64,000 bases of DNA. It comes from Pohlia nutans. Lineage: Eukaryota; Streptophyta; Bryopsida; Bryales; Mniaceae. Below the pieces are notes generated by a model. That model did not search any database. It was not told where the DNA came from and saw only the letters and a list, made by a program, of their open reading frames with translations. The position numbers were made by a program, and so were the translations under genes. The DNA lies in assembly GCA_022496805.1 (NCBI GenBank), contig CM040092.1, positions 15,828,113-15,892,112 on the forward strand. Reading direction: 5' to 3'. Numbering within the stretch: position 1 is the stretch's first letter; each line of letters starts with the position of its first letter. Shown here in pieces: positions 1 through 12,299 of this stretch.

Positions 1-432
1 ACTGCATAGCCTAGTGTTTGACCAATAGAAGGTGGTGTTGGCAACGTGGAGCATGGATATAGAGATAGTATCTACCTACCTACCTACCATGACTAGAACG
101 ATTTTCAATTGCTGGTATCTGGTTTAGAAAGAGACTACTATGGTTGCCATGTTTATGGCCTTCATGTGCGTTGGTGGTTAGTGGTATTGGTGGCATGACG
201 CATAATAAAGGTCCACCAAAACAAGTTTTATGTAGATATTGGATGTACATCCATCGCTTCTTTGTTCAGCTCAGGAATCTCCTCAATACCTGATTCTGAG
301 ATCAATACAACGGAATTATAAAGCGTGCCTTTCTCCCTCCCTTAAGATTTTAGTGCTTCATTCATCACTGGTCCTATGGGAGTTGCTTTTTGTCGTGTTC
401 AGTGTCATTGGAGATAATGGTGGGTGAAACAG
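1..432. other. Left edge, probable intron or upstream part of the next gene
   Basis: No recognisable coding segment. A short CTAC-type microsatellite lies near 70-88. The stretch just before 433 ends in AACAG, a possible splice acceptor for the acidic exon that follows, so this is more likely intron than intergenic DNA. Confidence 0.35.
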
Positions 433-1062
433 GAGCTCTTGGAAGTAGCAGACCAGGGGTTGCAGTGTCTTGCTTTGCAGAGTAATGTCAACGAGGGGGA
501 GGACTCTGCAGCGAAAGTTGTTGACAGCCAAGTCACTGAAGGAGCGAGCTTCAAAACCAATGGCAATACTGGTGAGAAAATTGCTGTAAAGGGAGCCCAT
601 GAGGAGTTGGAAAACACGGAGGCGAAAGACGAAGAAATTGATGTTTTTGTGGAGCAGGATCAGGCTAATAAACTCGAGCTGGAAGACGAAGGAACGCATA
701 GGCTCTTTAAGTTGCAACAACCATTGGAAGTCCAAGACGAAGACGAGAAGTTTTTCATCGTTCAGTCATTAGATGATAAGGAAACAGACCAGGATCGAGT
801 GATCGCTTTGATGAAACACCAGGACCTGAAGAGGGAAGGCGATTATGAGGATATCACAGACATGTTTAGGGATATAGAGATAGAGGACTTGGAGGCTGAA
901 AAGGAAAACGTTGGTGGGAATAATGGTACTGACGTTGAGAAATTCCTGCGAGACAACAATCCCTTGATGTCAAAGATTCATTACAGAGGTGACCACAAGA
1001 AACTCCAAGATACAAGCAACGTGGATTCCTGCTTAGAAACCTACGAAGAGATCATCATCTAG
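433..1062 (+). CDS. Acidic protein of unknown function, probable 3'-terminal exon
   Basis: An open frame of about 210 codons ends with TAG at 1060-1062. It has no ATG near its 5' end: the frame is closed by a stop about 10 nt before 424, and a splice acceptor (AACAG) directly precedes 433. It is therefore best read as the last coding exon of a gene whose earlier exons lie left of the window. The product is strongly acidic and hydrophilic, rich in Glu and Asp, with no cysteine-rich or membrane segment; the last third carries several Asp/Glu-rich helical-looking stretches. I do not recognise the family. Composition suggests a soluble, partly disordered protein, but no function can be assigned. 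Confidence 0.5.
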   Translation, partial: ELLEVADQGLQCLALQSNVNEGEDSAAKVVDSQVTEGASFKTNGNTGEKIAVKGAHEELENTEAKDEEIDVFVEQDQANKLELEDEGTHRLFKLQQPLEVQDEDEKFFIVQSLDDKETDQDRVIALMKHQDLKREGDYEDITDMFRDIEIEDLEAEKENVGGNNGTDVEKFLRDNNPLMSKIHYRGDHKKLQDTSNVDSCLETYEEIII

Positions 1063-1086
1063 TTGCTGTTACGTCAAGTCAAAAAC

Positions 1087-1132
1087 ATGTCGGCGAACTC
1101 CCTAATCGTAGTTGGTTTCTTCATCCTTCTCG
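1087..1132 (+). other. Possible tiny first exon or 3'UTR peptide with hydrophobic stretch
   Basis: Twenty-four bases after the stop of the acidic exon, an ATG opens a short frame reading MSANSLIVVGFFILL. It runs straight into a consensus donor, G|GTAAGT, at 1132/1133. The hydrophobic start and strong donor resemble a signal-peptide exon. No matching downstream exon was found, so it may be coincidence within a 3'UTR. Confidence 0.2.
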
Positions 1133-2848
1133 GTAAGTGCAAGTTTGATCATGTACAATTTGCAAGTAGGCTTGTTAATCCTTTTTAAGCAGGCTTCTCA
1201 GTAGGCTTGTCAATGTCAATTGAAGCTTTCATCCTGTCTTGAAAACAACCTCTTCAGTGCCCAGGGTATATTTGAGAAAATCTGTTGCTTTCCTTTAGAA
1301 CCCCTAGCCAACTGGTTACCCCTTGATTTATTGCAGTTATCCCACCTAAGGTAAACCACCCTCTTTGTGCCATGTGACTATTTGCGATCACTATGTATCA
1401 GTATCTTACATTTAAAATTTTGATACATACACTACGGGTATATAGAGTGATTTCTGAATTGTGGCACACAAATCTTATTTCTAACTGTAAATAGAAAAAT
1501 TCCTCAAATTGGACTGGTTTCGGCTTCAAGTTTGAATCAGTAATTTGAGATGCTGTTATACTACATTGAAATAATTGTTTAGTATGGTCTAAGGTATTGT
1601 TCAATATCACCTGTGAAGGTGGCGTTATAGCATTTACGATGTGCAGTGGTGGTGTGGTGGTGTTGCTAGATGAGACATACTAATTTCCATGCTTGCCAAC
1701 GAATCATTTGATACTAAAGAACCATTTTGGTGTAGCAGTCAGATCTTCCCGGATGTTGTTGTATCCCTTGTTTGGCGTGATTAGTGAATTCCCTGACAGA
1801 CGAAAATGGTACATTAGAAGGGGAGATTCGAGACAGGCTTTTGGGCATGTGAGGTGGGTGGGTTCCAGGATTTGTCAGAGGTAACAGTCTATGCATTGTC
1901 CTTGACGTGAGAAACAGCCTTTAGGGCACAAAGAATTGTGAACTCAGAGTCGCTTTACATATGAAGTCAACCCTGTTTTGATGTGTCAGATTTGATGTGT
2001 CAGAGGCCAGAGTTTTGAAACCAGAGTTAGGGAAGAGGCATTGCATGGACATTCATTTTTTGGGCTAAATACTACTTTAATAAATATTTTTCCATCCAAA
2101 AATTAGATTCAGTCTAAAAGATTTGAACTATGAGCACTTTTTTTTATGCTTGGTGAGCAATGTTGCAGTGCATAAAATTGATGTTTGCCCTTCAAATGTG
2201 CAATACCCCTCATATGAGGGTCATTTGAGGACTAGAGAGGAATTTTCATTTTCAAGCACCCTCCATGAGGGATCTTGCAAGCATTCTTTTTGTACACTCG
2301 ATGAGCGGTATTAGAAAAGTGAATTCCATTAGAATTCATTGACAAACATACATTGCTTATTGTGGTTGACAAAGGTTAACCTATCTATTTAGTTGAACAA
2401 GTTTTTTTTACATGCAAACCAAGACCTAAAAGAAATCCTTCATACCATCTACTCCTTGTCTATGCCTTCGTCAATCCGAGTTGGAAAGTTAAAGCCATCA
2501 ACAATGAACTAACTAACATACACTTTGGTGTTGCCAACCTTTAAAGAAAAACAAAAATTCTAATATTTTTTCGTTTATCTTTAAAACTCCACAAATTTTT
2601 TTGCCAAAGGTTAGAGCCTCGCGTAGCATAGTTACTTGTTAAAAATAATAAGGTTTCAAATTTCATTGATAAATAATATTTTTGTTACAAAATAATTTTT
2701 TCCAACAATCAACACTCTTGGATTGTTTGCAAATTTGAACAATTGTTTTTGGTGTCTTCTTCCCTTCAACTCTTTGGTCCTAACATCATTAGACATGGGA
2801 GAAATGGTCTTCGTTATAATCTTATTTTATTGAGTACTTGAAGCTAAA
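1133..2848. other. Gene-free stretch
   Basis: No credible exon seen. Positions about 2030-2095 (GAGGCATTGCATGG... then TGGGCTAAATAC) resemble 49295-49355, so a dispersed repeat is present. The rest is AT-rich and unassigned. Confidence 0.5.
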
Positions 2849-3348
2849 TTAACTCCTAAAGAACTGGTGGGGGGGGTGTTTGAGCTTAGCCTTTGTTTTC
2901 TTAACTAATTTTGTAACAAGCTCTATTTTCATTGGTGTGGGGTAATTTTGACAATTGGCACTAAGAAGATTGATGGAACTCGTTCGGGGTATTTTGTACA
3001 TATGCTGAAATCGTATTATTCAAAAGTGCTCCAAACTTTCTAAATTTTTATCATATGTAGAGATCATCATTTTGAACATGTGAAAAAAAATTCACGTAAT
3101 TTGGAGGTGTGAGGAGGAAGATATGAGGGTCTGAAGTGATGTTGAGATAGCCTCTTTGCAGCTCAAAAAATCATCAAAAATTGCACACTTCATGAACTTC
3201 TGATTGGGAAGTATCCACTGATTCATTTCTCAAAAAGAACTAGGGTCTCTTTGTTGCTCATCCTACATTTCACAGCCCAACAATTCAAATTTCCTCACTT
3301 TCTAATTCCAAAAGCTGCATAGAGGCCTTATGGTCCTTTAAAGGTTAA
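2849..3348. mobile_element. TTAA-flanked non-autonomous element
   Basis: Starts TTAACTCCTAAAGAACTGG and ends with the reverse complement of TTAACCTTTAAAGGACCAT, so both ends carry a diverged CCCCTAAAGGACC-type terminal inverted repeat bounded by TTAA. No open reading frame. Terminal match is imperfect. Confidence 0.45.
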
Positions 3349-3421
3349 GGCTGATATGGACTGAAATGTGGTTAAATTGAGCCCAAGAAAAAACGGGCTC
3401 AACTTCATATATAAAGGGCCC

Positions 3422-3971
3422 TTAATCCTTTAACGTCCCAATTCAACACTGTTTTCAAAGAAGTGTTATAAAATGTTTGATGGAAACCAAAAATGGAGTT
3501 GATGTACAAAGAAAATTTGTAAATGCCAATGTGAAGATCACATCTGTACGGTTAGATGTATCATATTTTTTATTAATAATTTAAAAATAATTTTGCAAGG
3601 TTTTCTCTTGAAATTCAATTAAAAATCCCGAATTAACACAAAAAAATTGAAAAAATTTGGAATGAAATTGGAATAACATGCACTACGCGATGGTATGGTT
3701 TCCATTATTTGATTCTACTTATTTTGGAAAATCATGTCTAAGGTCTCACTTTTTGAACTAAGAATGAAACTTGACATAAACCAATTGTGTTATTTTTCCA
3801 AAAATCATGATAACCTATTTTGAAGATCCACACCGTACAAAGGATAGTCAACTTACAGAAGAACCCAAAAAAATAATTGGTGGATGAAAACTGTCCACTT
3901 TGGATGGAAATGAAACAACTTTAATCTGTTCGTCGTCCAATATATGGACGCTGGCGCGCTAAAGGGTTTAA
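3422..3971. mobile_element. TTAA-flanked non-autonomous element
   Basis: Left end TTAATCCTTTAACGTCC; right end is the reverse complement of TTAAACCCTTTAGCGCG. About 550 bp, TTAA on both sides. The interior is not obviously related to the other families, and there is no coding capacity. Confidence 0.4.
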
Positions 3972-4255
3972 ATGAAAAAAATCACAATTAAATGCTCTGA
4001 GGTAGGATGCTTCATTTGGATAGAATAGATGCTATGATGGATGTCAATGAATACATTGGAAGAGATAGACCTTGTGGAGTACCAAGTTACTCTCTCAACC
4101 CTTAAATGTCACATCTGGCTTTGACTGAATGAATGTTATGATGGATGTCAATACCCTACTTAATTTTTTAAGGGACGTAAAAATTAATTGACATGAATCT
4201 ATTCTAAATGTGACAGCCTTTCATAGTACATTACTTTATTCATGCTTTCTCAAAA

Positions 4256-5358
4256 TTAATTCCTAAAGGACCACAACTATGTTTTTTTCCAAATACTCCA
4301 AAGTTACTTAACCTCTAAACGTCTAGAGGGTCCTGGATAGGCAGTTCAAAGGAATAATGTGAACAACCAATGAAAATTCCTCAAATCCTTTATGAACAAT
4401 GAATGGAGTGAACAGTGTCACTCCAAAAACAAATTTTAAAAATTCAACAAGATTCCGGCTCTGCAGTGAGCTTTGCAATTCTGGATTTTAAAAAAGAATT
4501 TTAAAAAAAAGAAGAAAAAAGAAAACAAAACAAAAGAAAAACATTGGTGAACAGTGTTGGTATGCATTGCCAGCTCTAGTATGCATTAAGGCCTCAAGTT
4601 GCATGACTCCTTCCCCTCCCTCCCAACCAATTCTCTTTCCATTTTCCTTGGAATGTACAATTTACTAAAATAGGCGCATTTGAGAAATTTAGCCTCGTTT
4701 TTTCATCACCTTTCCAAATCACCAATCCATTTCAATTTTGGTTGAGAAAATCCTCTTTTTCTTTATAATTCTCTCAAAACAAGCATGTGGGGTTTGCTTT
4801 GACGTTTAAGGGTTTAAACACCCTTTCTAAAAAAAAAGCAAACAATTTCAATCTAAAATCTTTTTAACCAATTCAACTGTAGGATCTTTCAACCAACTTG
4901 AATTTATTAGCATTTACAAATTCCAACCGTTCAAGATTCCTCAATAGTAAGATTATAAGACTTATAAGCTACAAAGTTGGCTCCACTTTTTTTTTTTTGG
5001 CCCCCCGCTTGAGTTTGAAACTTTTTGAAAAGGCCCAAAATGCCAAATTCAATCTCAGGTTTGGTAAAATGGATTTGGCAATTGTGTGTATGGGGGTGTT
5101 AGCTCATTGTGAGCAAAAATTCAAATGCACTGCTCATTGTATTCAAGATTTTAGGAACTGCATGTAGTTTGATTTTTTCACCATCGCATGATTGTATCTT
5201 TCGATCTATACATCACCTACGTTAGAGCAAATTACCGTCCTATCTTTGTTACAAAGAGCAAAATCACCACAAAAAATCTTTGAAATTCAGGATGAGAACT
5301 CATTTCACACTAAGCTGATCGAGGTTGAAAAATCAATAGTGGTCCTTTAGGGGGTTAA
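4256..5358. mobile_element. TTAA-flanked element (GGACCAC-end family) carrying a nested element
   Basis: Ends TTAATTCCTAAAGGACCAC and (reverse complement) TTAACCCCCTAAAGGACCAC match over nearly 20 bp. A second TTAA element occupies 4308-4817. Without it the host element is about 590 bp. Confidence 0.6.
4308..4817. mobile_element. Nested TTAA element, AACGTC-end family
   Basis: Left end TTAACCTCTAAACGTC; right end reverse complement TTAAACCCTTAAACGTC. The CGGCTCTGCAGTG... interior and GCTTGCTTTGACGTTTAAGGG end are shared with the elements at 27888-28260 and 49644-50024. It lies inside the 4256-5358 element and is therefore younger than it. Confidence 0.6.
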
Positions 5359-6629
5359 TGAAATCTATTTTTTTTTGTCATTGCAACTTTCGATTGTGCA
5401 TTCAATGTTTGAAGGGTCAAACTACACCATGAAAATGACTTGGTGCAAGTGTGAGTTAAAAAACCTCGTATAAGAAGTTGTGATGATTGATATTGACTAT
5501 TGAGTCATTGGGGTACCAACACATGATTGGAAAGCTTAAAGGGTGAAAGCACGAAAAATTGTACCAAAAAGTTAGTCTGCTATTCTAAAATCATAATTGT
5601 TTTGGTCAAAGGCCATAAATTTGTATCAAAATATATTGTATTTTGGTTTTAATTTCATGAAGCCCTCTAGAGTTCTTATAGGTACTTGAACCCAAATTTT
5701 CAAAACAAAATCTTCAAAAAAGTTTACAAAAAGTAGTGTTTGAAAATGAATGCCTAAATCCAATCTCGGTTGCAAAATTGACGGCCTTAAATACACTCAA
5801 CATAAATATAATTTTTATGACCTTTGAGATAATAATATAATTGAGGTCCTTGTCCAAAAAGAAAGTAGAAAAAAATTTGTTTTGATATACATTTTGCTTG
5901 TTTTATATCAACTTTGTTGATTGTACGTAACTACTTTATCAATTTTGGCCACTTCTACGTCAATAAAAATTTTATAACTACTTATTGAAAATCATTTTCT
6001 CAATTGTTTTTGATAGATTTTATAAAACAATAGGTGTTTTATTTTATTGTTATTTAATTTTTTACGAAATTCAAATTTATAATGTATTTTTGAACAATGC
6101 ATTGTTGAATGGTCATAATAGTTAGAGGTGGTACACTTTTTCGTGCTTTCACCCAAGGATATTAATCTAAATACTTTCACGAGATACGAGAGACACTCTA
6201 GGAAAAATTGGATGTCAAAAAGGCACTCTCAAAACAAAAAAATTGATTTCCTTGCGGACACCCTATATTGAAATTGGATATTGTGACACACCTTTGACTC
6301 AAAAATACACTCCACACTCTGTATCAGTTTTATGGCTTGATACACCTAATGGAAAATGCCAAGCTAAACTTTGACTTGAATGTTTATCCTGTGTATTGTA
6401 TTAATTAAATGCCAAGGTAAAAGAAATAAAAAAATAAAAAGTTTTAATGTTGAATTTTTTTTAATCTTCAACCCCTTTCTAATCTTTTTGTTTTTTTTTT
6501 CACATTTGTAAAAAATACTTAGGAGGACGATATCAAACAGTATGATATAATTTTGAGATAATTTTTTCAACGCACGTGAGTTAATATTACATTTGAAGCA
6601 AGTTAAATACAATGAAAGCAAGTTAACTC
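5359..6629. other. Gene-free stretch
   Basis: AT-rich sequence with no exon or clear terminal repeats. Positions 5520-6150 contain two facing GTGAAAGCACGAAAAA / TTTTTCGTGCTTTCAC segments (about 5545 and 6139), suggesting a further degenerate inverted-repeat element of about 600 bp. Confidence 0.4.
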
Positions 6630-7558
6630 TTAATCCCTAAAGGACCACAAGGATGCATTGTGTCCAAGAATAATTTCATTACTTTAGTAACTTATTTTGA
6701 TTCCATAATTTTGACTCAATGTTGACTAAAGAATTGTAAATGTCGGTTACTTACGAGAACACAAAAATTCTTCAAAATGGGCAATTACTTTGATCGATTT
6801 GCAGGGAAAAAAACTAAAACGTCAGCGTAGGTGAATTTGGGACATGGTAGTTAAGGAGGTTGATGACCTTGGGGGCATTTTTACACTAGGGTGTCAAATT
6901 TGTCAAAAAAGAGTGTACAAATATGTAAAACATGTCATTACTGCGCCATTAGCATTACATAATAATCACAAAAACATATTTAAATATATTTATAATAGAA
7001 TATTTTTCAGAATAATTCTAATATTTTCTACATATTTTATATTATTTTGGATTATTTTGGAATATTCCTAAAAATCTTTTTGAATCTTTACATATTTTAT
7101 GCAATGTGACAATCAATGACAATCACAACCACCAGCTCAGCCATTCACCAACAAGTCACTTCACCCAAACATAAATCTTTTGTAATCAATCATTGTTGTT
7201 GTGTTTAGTTTTAGAACACCATTTTTTGTGAGCACCTAGATATAATACATCTTTGTATGCCCTTGAAATTTCAAACACTAATCATGGTTCTAAAATTTAT
7301 GAAAAATGTTTGCACTGAATGACCTCTTGATTTTGCTCAAAATTTTTAGAACACAACTCATGATCAAACCTTATAATCATGTAATCTATACGGTAGACTG
7401 TCTTGAAAATTGATATACAATCTCACGACTAAGTCCTCTCTGAGCTTCAACGGTGAAGTTTTCTACATAAACACCAAATGAGAGATACAACTGCGTTCTT
7501 GAAAGCATCACGAGAAATGATAAAATTTTAAGGATGCGCATGGTCTTTTAGGGGTTAA
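6630..7558. mobile_element. TTAA-flanked element, GGACCA-end family
   Basis: TTAATCCCTAAAGGACCAC at the left and the reverse complement of TTAACCCCTAAAAGACCAT at the right. The terminal motif is shared with 4256-5358. About 930 bp, no coding capacity. Confidence 0.5.
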
Positions 7559-7775
7559 AGGGAATTCCCTAATTTAGAAAGAAATCAAAATTTTGAGTTT
7601 TAATCTCAAAATATAGAAGTAATTTACATTCTAAAAATGTAGGTACATGTTATTCTTGTCACGATTGATGCATGAAAAGATAATTCAAAAAATGTTTAGA
7701 CTCCATTATTAGCAATTATTGGTCAAAGTGGTTTGAAAACTAAAAAAACTAATCCCAAGGGGCTTGGTATGTCCT

Positions 7776-8328
7776 TTAACTCCTAAGTGACCAAACAACC
7801 ATTTTATGCTCGCTGCCCTTTTTTTACGGGCTGTCCAAGAGGAAAAAAAAAATTATAAAAAAAATAAAAAATTTCAAATAGGAAATCAAGTCTACTTTCC
7901 AACCCAATATGAATCATGTCAATCTAAGTTAAACTTCACCGAGGAGATTTTTTCAAAGACAAACCTCACTATTGTCTTAGTGTTATAAAATTTACTATTT
8001 GGGAAAACTAATGATGTTCTCTCTTTTGAAAAAAAATCTTTTTTGAATTTTAGAATAGAATGTCTAGTTTTAACTAATCATACCAATTTTCAAATTCAAA
8101 ATTTTTTTTTTGTAATTTTTGTGAATATTAAATGGTAGATGCTTCTAAATTCATTAAATGAGTGTCTAAAACAATTTTTGTAAGTTTGGCCATACGGATA
8201 ATTACTCAACATCATGCTTCTTATTTTCTCTTGAGTTTTCTCTTTTGGACCAAACTTCATTGAAGTTGCAGAAGTGACATTTTATAACACATCCTTTGCC
8301 CTTACCCCCTTTGCCATTTAGGGGTTAA
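7776..8328 (+). mobile_element. TTAA-flanked element, 'GCTCGCTGCCC' family, copy 1
   Basis: Begins TTAACTCCTAAGTGACC and ends TTTAGGGGTTAA. The interior matches 46630-47178 along its length (ACGGGCTGYCC after the left end, then TCTACTTTCCAACC and TTATAAAATTTRCTATTTGGG). Confidence 0.7.
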
Positions 8329-9962
8329 AGGTTAAACTTCAACAAAGTTAAGTTAAACATGACAAAAATAAGTTAAGTTGCATTTTTAATCTTTCATTCA
8401 TGTATTTGAGTGTCTGCTCGTCCTCCCTGTTGGTGTATGAGAGGAATTAAAGGACTCTTGTCACAAAAGAGCATGATGGTTTTGAAGGCTCCTCCATAAC
8501 CGGTTATGATGGAATTGGTCCTGCACCTTCTCTTTGTGAAACTTCATCAGGTTTTTTAGCAGTTAGTGGAGTTCACCCTTTTCAACAGTAGCACTGTAGA
8601 CGCTTCAACTGTATCTCACCACCCAACTTCTTCAGCTAAAGATGATGTGGACTTGCTATGATTCGAGGATTTGCTACAATGATTCAAGAATAGCAGCTAG
8701 ATTCTAAGGTGTTGCAGAGAAGAGCTAAAGAACCTTATGTTCATGAGAAATACCAGGTCTTACTACAGTGAATAGGGGTCTTAAGGGGACCCATACTAAT
8801 TTATCAACATTTCATACTATATAAATATTTACCATTACCATACAAAAACACGGTCATTTCATTTTTATTTTTTGACACTTATAGTCAAACAATTAATTTT
8901 ATTTTTTCCAAATGGTAGACTTTTTTTTATTTTTACTGTAGGATAACTTTTACAGGGTAAGTCCCTTTAATTCTTTGGTCCCCTTAAAACACCTATTCAT
9001 TGTAGATGATGATTATTATGATTGTTATTGTTAATATTATTATTATTTTGTTTTGTTTGGACACAAATGAAAGAAAATTTCATTGCAAGAGGCCTTTTAG
9101 TCGGTTGCCAAAATTTTCAACTTGGGAATCTGCAGTGTGCAGTGGCCCGTGCTTATTGCGTTGCATATTTGCACCTGGATTTTGCATCATAAACTTCTTA
9201 CAACGAGAGTACAATCTGAGTGCTACAGACAAAGATGTCTGTCATTGAGATCATTGAGAGTGGCAGACGCGTCTTAGTATGTACTATGTCCGCGGAGGGA
9301 CCTTTTCACATTATGGCACTGATCCACAGCTCTAGGATCATTCCAGATTTCAAAACACATAACATTCTTCATACCTTGCTGGACCACACCCTTTACACTG
9401 TTGAGAAACTGCTAATAAAATAATTCAACTCTCCAACCCTCTTCGCTTGAATCAGCTGAAGTTAGAGAAGATTCCTCCAATTCCCTGAAAGATGCTTGAG
9501 ATTCCGAGGTGAGCATCACTGCTGCTCAAGAATCTTATGAAATTACAGTTTAAACTTTACTTCAATTTTATATCACATTGGTTTAAGTCTTTTTGCTAAG
9601 GTAGAGGCACCTTGAACTGTGAAGTGAAAAGAAGAGATTTGGCTATACATTTGCGTATAACCAAGGAGGAATTTTTTTTTCCTGTGGAGAGAAAGAGGCC
9701 ATGAATAATGCATATTTTTGCATATATTATTCGTTGAATGATACACATTTTCAAAGCAAAAAAGTAAGTCAGCACCCCTAGTTGATGACTAGGCTTGCCT
9801 ACAACAAAAGAAGTGAAGTACTCATTCCTAAACATTTGTGTACCCAATTTTGTGAATACATGAATTTAAAAAAAAGTTCTGGGGTGCAATGAAATAGCAA
9901 TGATTGGATACACTAATAAAATTTGAACGAGATAAAAAACAATTGTTGCAATAGGTCAAGGA
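8329..9962. other. Gene-free stretch
   Basis: No recognised gene. Several short frames exist on both strands (for example 9006-9423) but none has family resemblance or splice support. 8440-8760 is slightly GC-richer and could be a decayed exon cluster, but no product is recognised. Confidence 0.4.
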
Positions 9963-10231
9963 CCCAGGAGGTGCACTGTACTAAACATGTACGAGTATAC
10001 GTGAGTGCACATGAGGGATATTAATTTGAACATTGCCATATTACATGTACATACAATAAACATATTTAGAGTTGAAAATATTGACGTATACATACATTAA
10101 ACATATATTTAGGATGGAATAGATCTATATACAATTTTTTTAGATATGTAATCCCTCATATACAAAGGGGTTTTCAGAGGAGGTCATGAACGCACGTGAT
10201 TCTCAAACATAATGTAGAGTGCACCCCCTGG
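9963..10231 (+). mobile_element. hAT-type MITE, copy 1 (8-bp target duplication GTCAAGGA)
   Basis: A 269-bp element with terminal repeats CCCAGGAGGTGCACT / reverse complement CCAGGGGGTGCACT. It is flanked on both sides by the perfect 8-mer GTCAAGGA (9955-9962 and 10232-10239). Related to 50672-50939 and 61350-61627. An 8-bp duplication is typical of the hAT superfamily. No coding capacity. Confidence 0.85.
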
Positions 10232-12299
10232 GTCAAGGAAGTCTAGATTGTCGTTTAGGGTGCAATCACGGGTCGAGGTGCCTCTACATTATTGTGGTTA
10301 CACTTCAAAACTTGTAGGAAATATGCTGACACAAACACATGAAGTCATGAACTTAGGTGAACATACAGAATGTACTGCACTACCTTACAGGTGATATTTA
10401 GAGCAGGTCGAGGGTCTCCATCCCTGTCAAACCTCTGTTGACTGCCTTCATTTTCACTGCCAATTCACACATGCTAATGGCCAATGTCTAGTACATTCCA
10501 CTTCAATCTTAGATTAGATGTAATAGCACCAGCCACTTAATGTGCCATGTGTGTGAACGACCCACCGCACAACATGTCACTCTCCAGTTTTCACCAGCTT
10601 CTAGACACCATCGTCCTCATTTTCCTATTCCTTTTTCAACTCAGATTTTTGTCAATTTTCTTCTCTATGAGTGCTGGCATAACGTTCTTCAGCCCCTTAC
10701 CGAAATAGGAGTATGTTTTCAATTCTTGCATACACCGGTGGACTAGCAATGGGTTCTTGAGACCCCATTTCTTATCTTCTAGTGGCTATCACTAGCCCGA
10801 TCAGCCTCACATGGAAGGTTAGTCTTAATCCTTTAGTGCCTAGGGTATTGTAGTTTCGTATACTGGATTTCAGTAGTTTTTACTACCATGATTGATATTA
10901 TCAAAAATAGAATGGATTAAATTATAAAGTAACTGTATAATTGTATTCTCAATTGGAGTGGAGACAATGTGCCAAAATTAGAGAATCAACCAATGGTGGA
11001 ATTGCAAGATTATAGTGTGTCTTTGAACCATATAATGCACACTCAAAAATGAGATTTTGGAGGGTGTGTGACTTCAAAGTTAAATAGAATTTGGGTTATA
11101 GTTTCAAAAATGAAAGTAAAGAAGTGCAACAATGAATTATGTCAGCACCTCTCCGTTGCAATATTTCATCATCAAGAATAGCCTCACACATATAATTACT
11201 GTGAATTTTATAAGTGAGAGTGACCTATCCATATACGTTAAAAACTGAAAGGAGTTGGTACATTGATCAAGATCGGAATACATACACTACTAGAACATGA
11301 ACAAGAGAATACAATCCAAAAAAAAAACAAAAGAAGATACCAAAACTTCCAAACACAAGAAATACCACATAGTACATGTGTTGTATTTGTAAATATTTAC
11401 TGTATTTTCAAGTATTTGTAGTATTTTTGCATTTTGTTCATAGGTGTATTCATAGTTGCATAACTTCAAACTGGTTTTTTTTTTTCAAGAAGATAGAGTT
11501 ATCCGCAAAGTACCCCAAACCCTGGGTTTGTAACCTCTAAATTGAAAAGCACAGGGTCGCTGATGCCACTGGCAGGGTTCACTGTAGACCAGAAATAGAA
11601 CTCACGAAAGACTCAATTCAGCCGTCAAGAATTCCAAAACACCAGTTTTGTCCTTGTTTTTACTGGACGCCAAGTCAAGTCACAAATTCCTTGTGTGGTG
11701 GTGTCAGGGACGTTGGTTGATGGGAGGGACTTGGATTTCAAAGTTAGATCTCAGATCTAAATGAGGGAGGTAGTGGTAGTAAGCAGAGATTTGTGCCATT
11801 TGTGGAGATTTTTTTTTGGGAGATTTGTACTATTTGTGGCAACTGACACCTCCATAAAACACTCAAATCCTAAGTTTATTTCACAGGATTACTTTGCGGC
11901 TACACTCAAATACAATTTAGATTTTCTTTTCCATGAAAAAAGGAGGGCAAAAGACCGGTTCCCTTTACAAATAACTCTGATGTGTCTCCAACTTTGAACC
12001 TCACAATTCAAAATCCAATTCTTCACAGATTTTCTGTTATTTGCATTTCCGACACTCCAGTGACCAGAATATGGTCAGCTAGGCACTCTAAAGGGTTACT
12101 TAACGCCCTTCATAAATCATCAGCAGCAGAGAGAGACATGAAACCCACCGCATTTTCAGTAAGTGGCAGCACACCATCAATGCCGCCGCTGCAGCTTGCT
12201 TTACAATCCCCATCCAACACGTACCGCTTGGAACTGCCCTCCCACCGCACTCAGCCACACCGAGTAACAATAGTGACAATACTGTAGTATATCACCAAT
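10232..12299. other. Gene-free stretch upstream of the lipase region
   Basis: No gene recognised. An isolated TTAATCCTTTAGTGCC end occurs near 10825 without a visible partner. Composition becomes more GC-rich from about 11980 towards the lipase. Confidence 0.4.
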
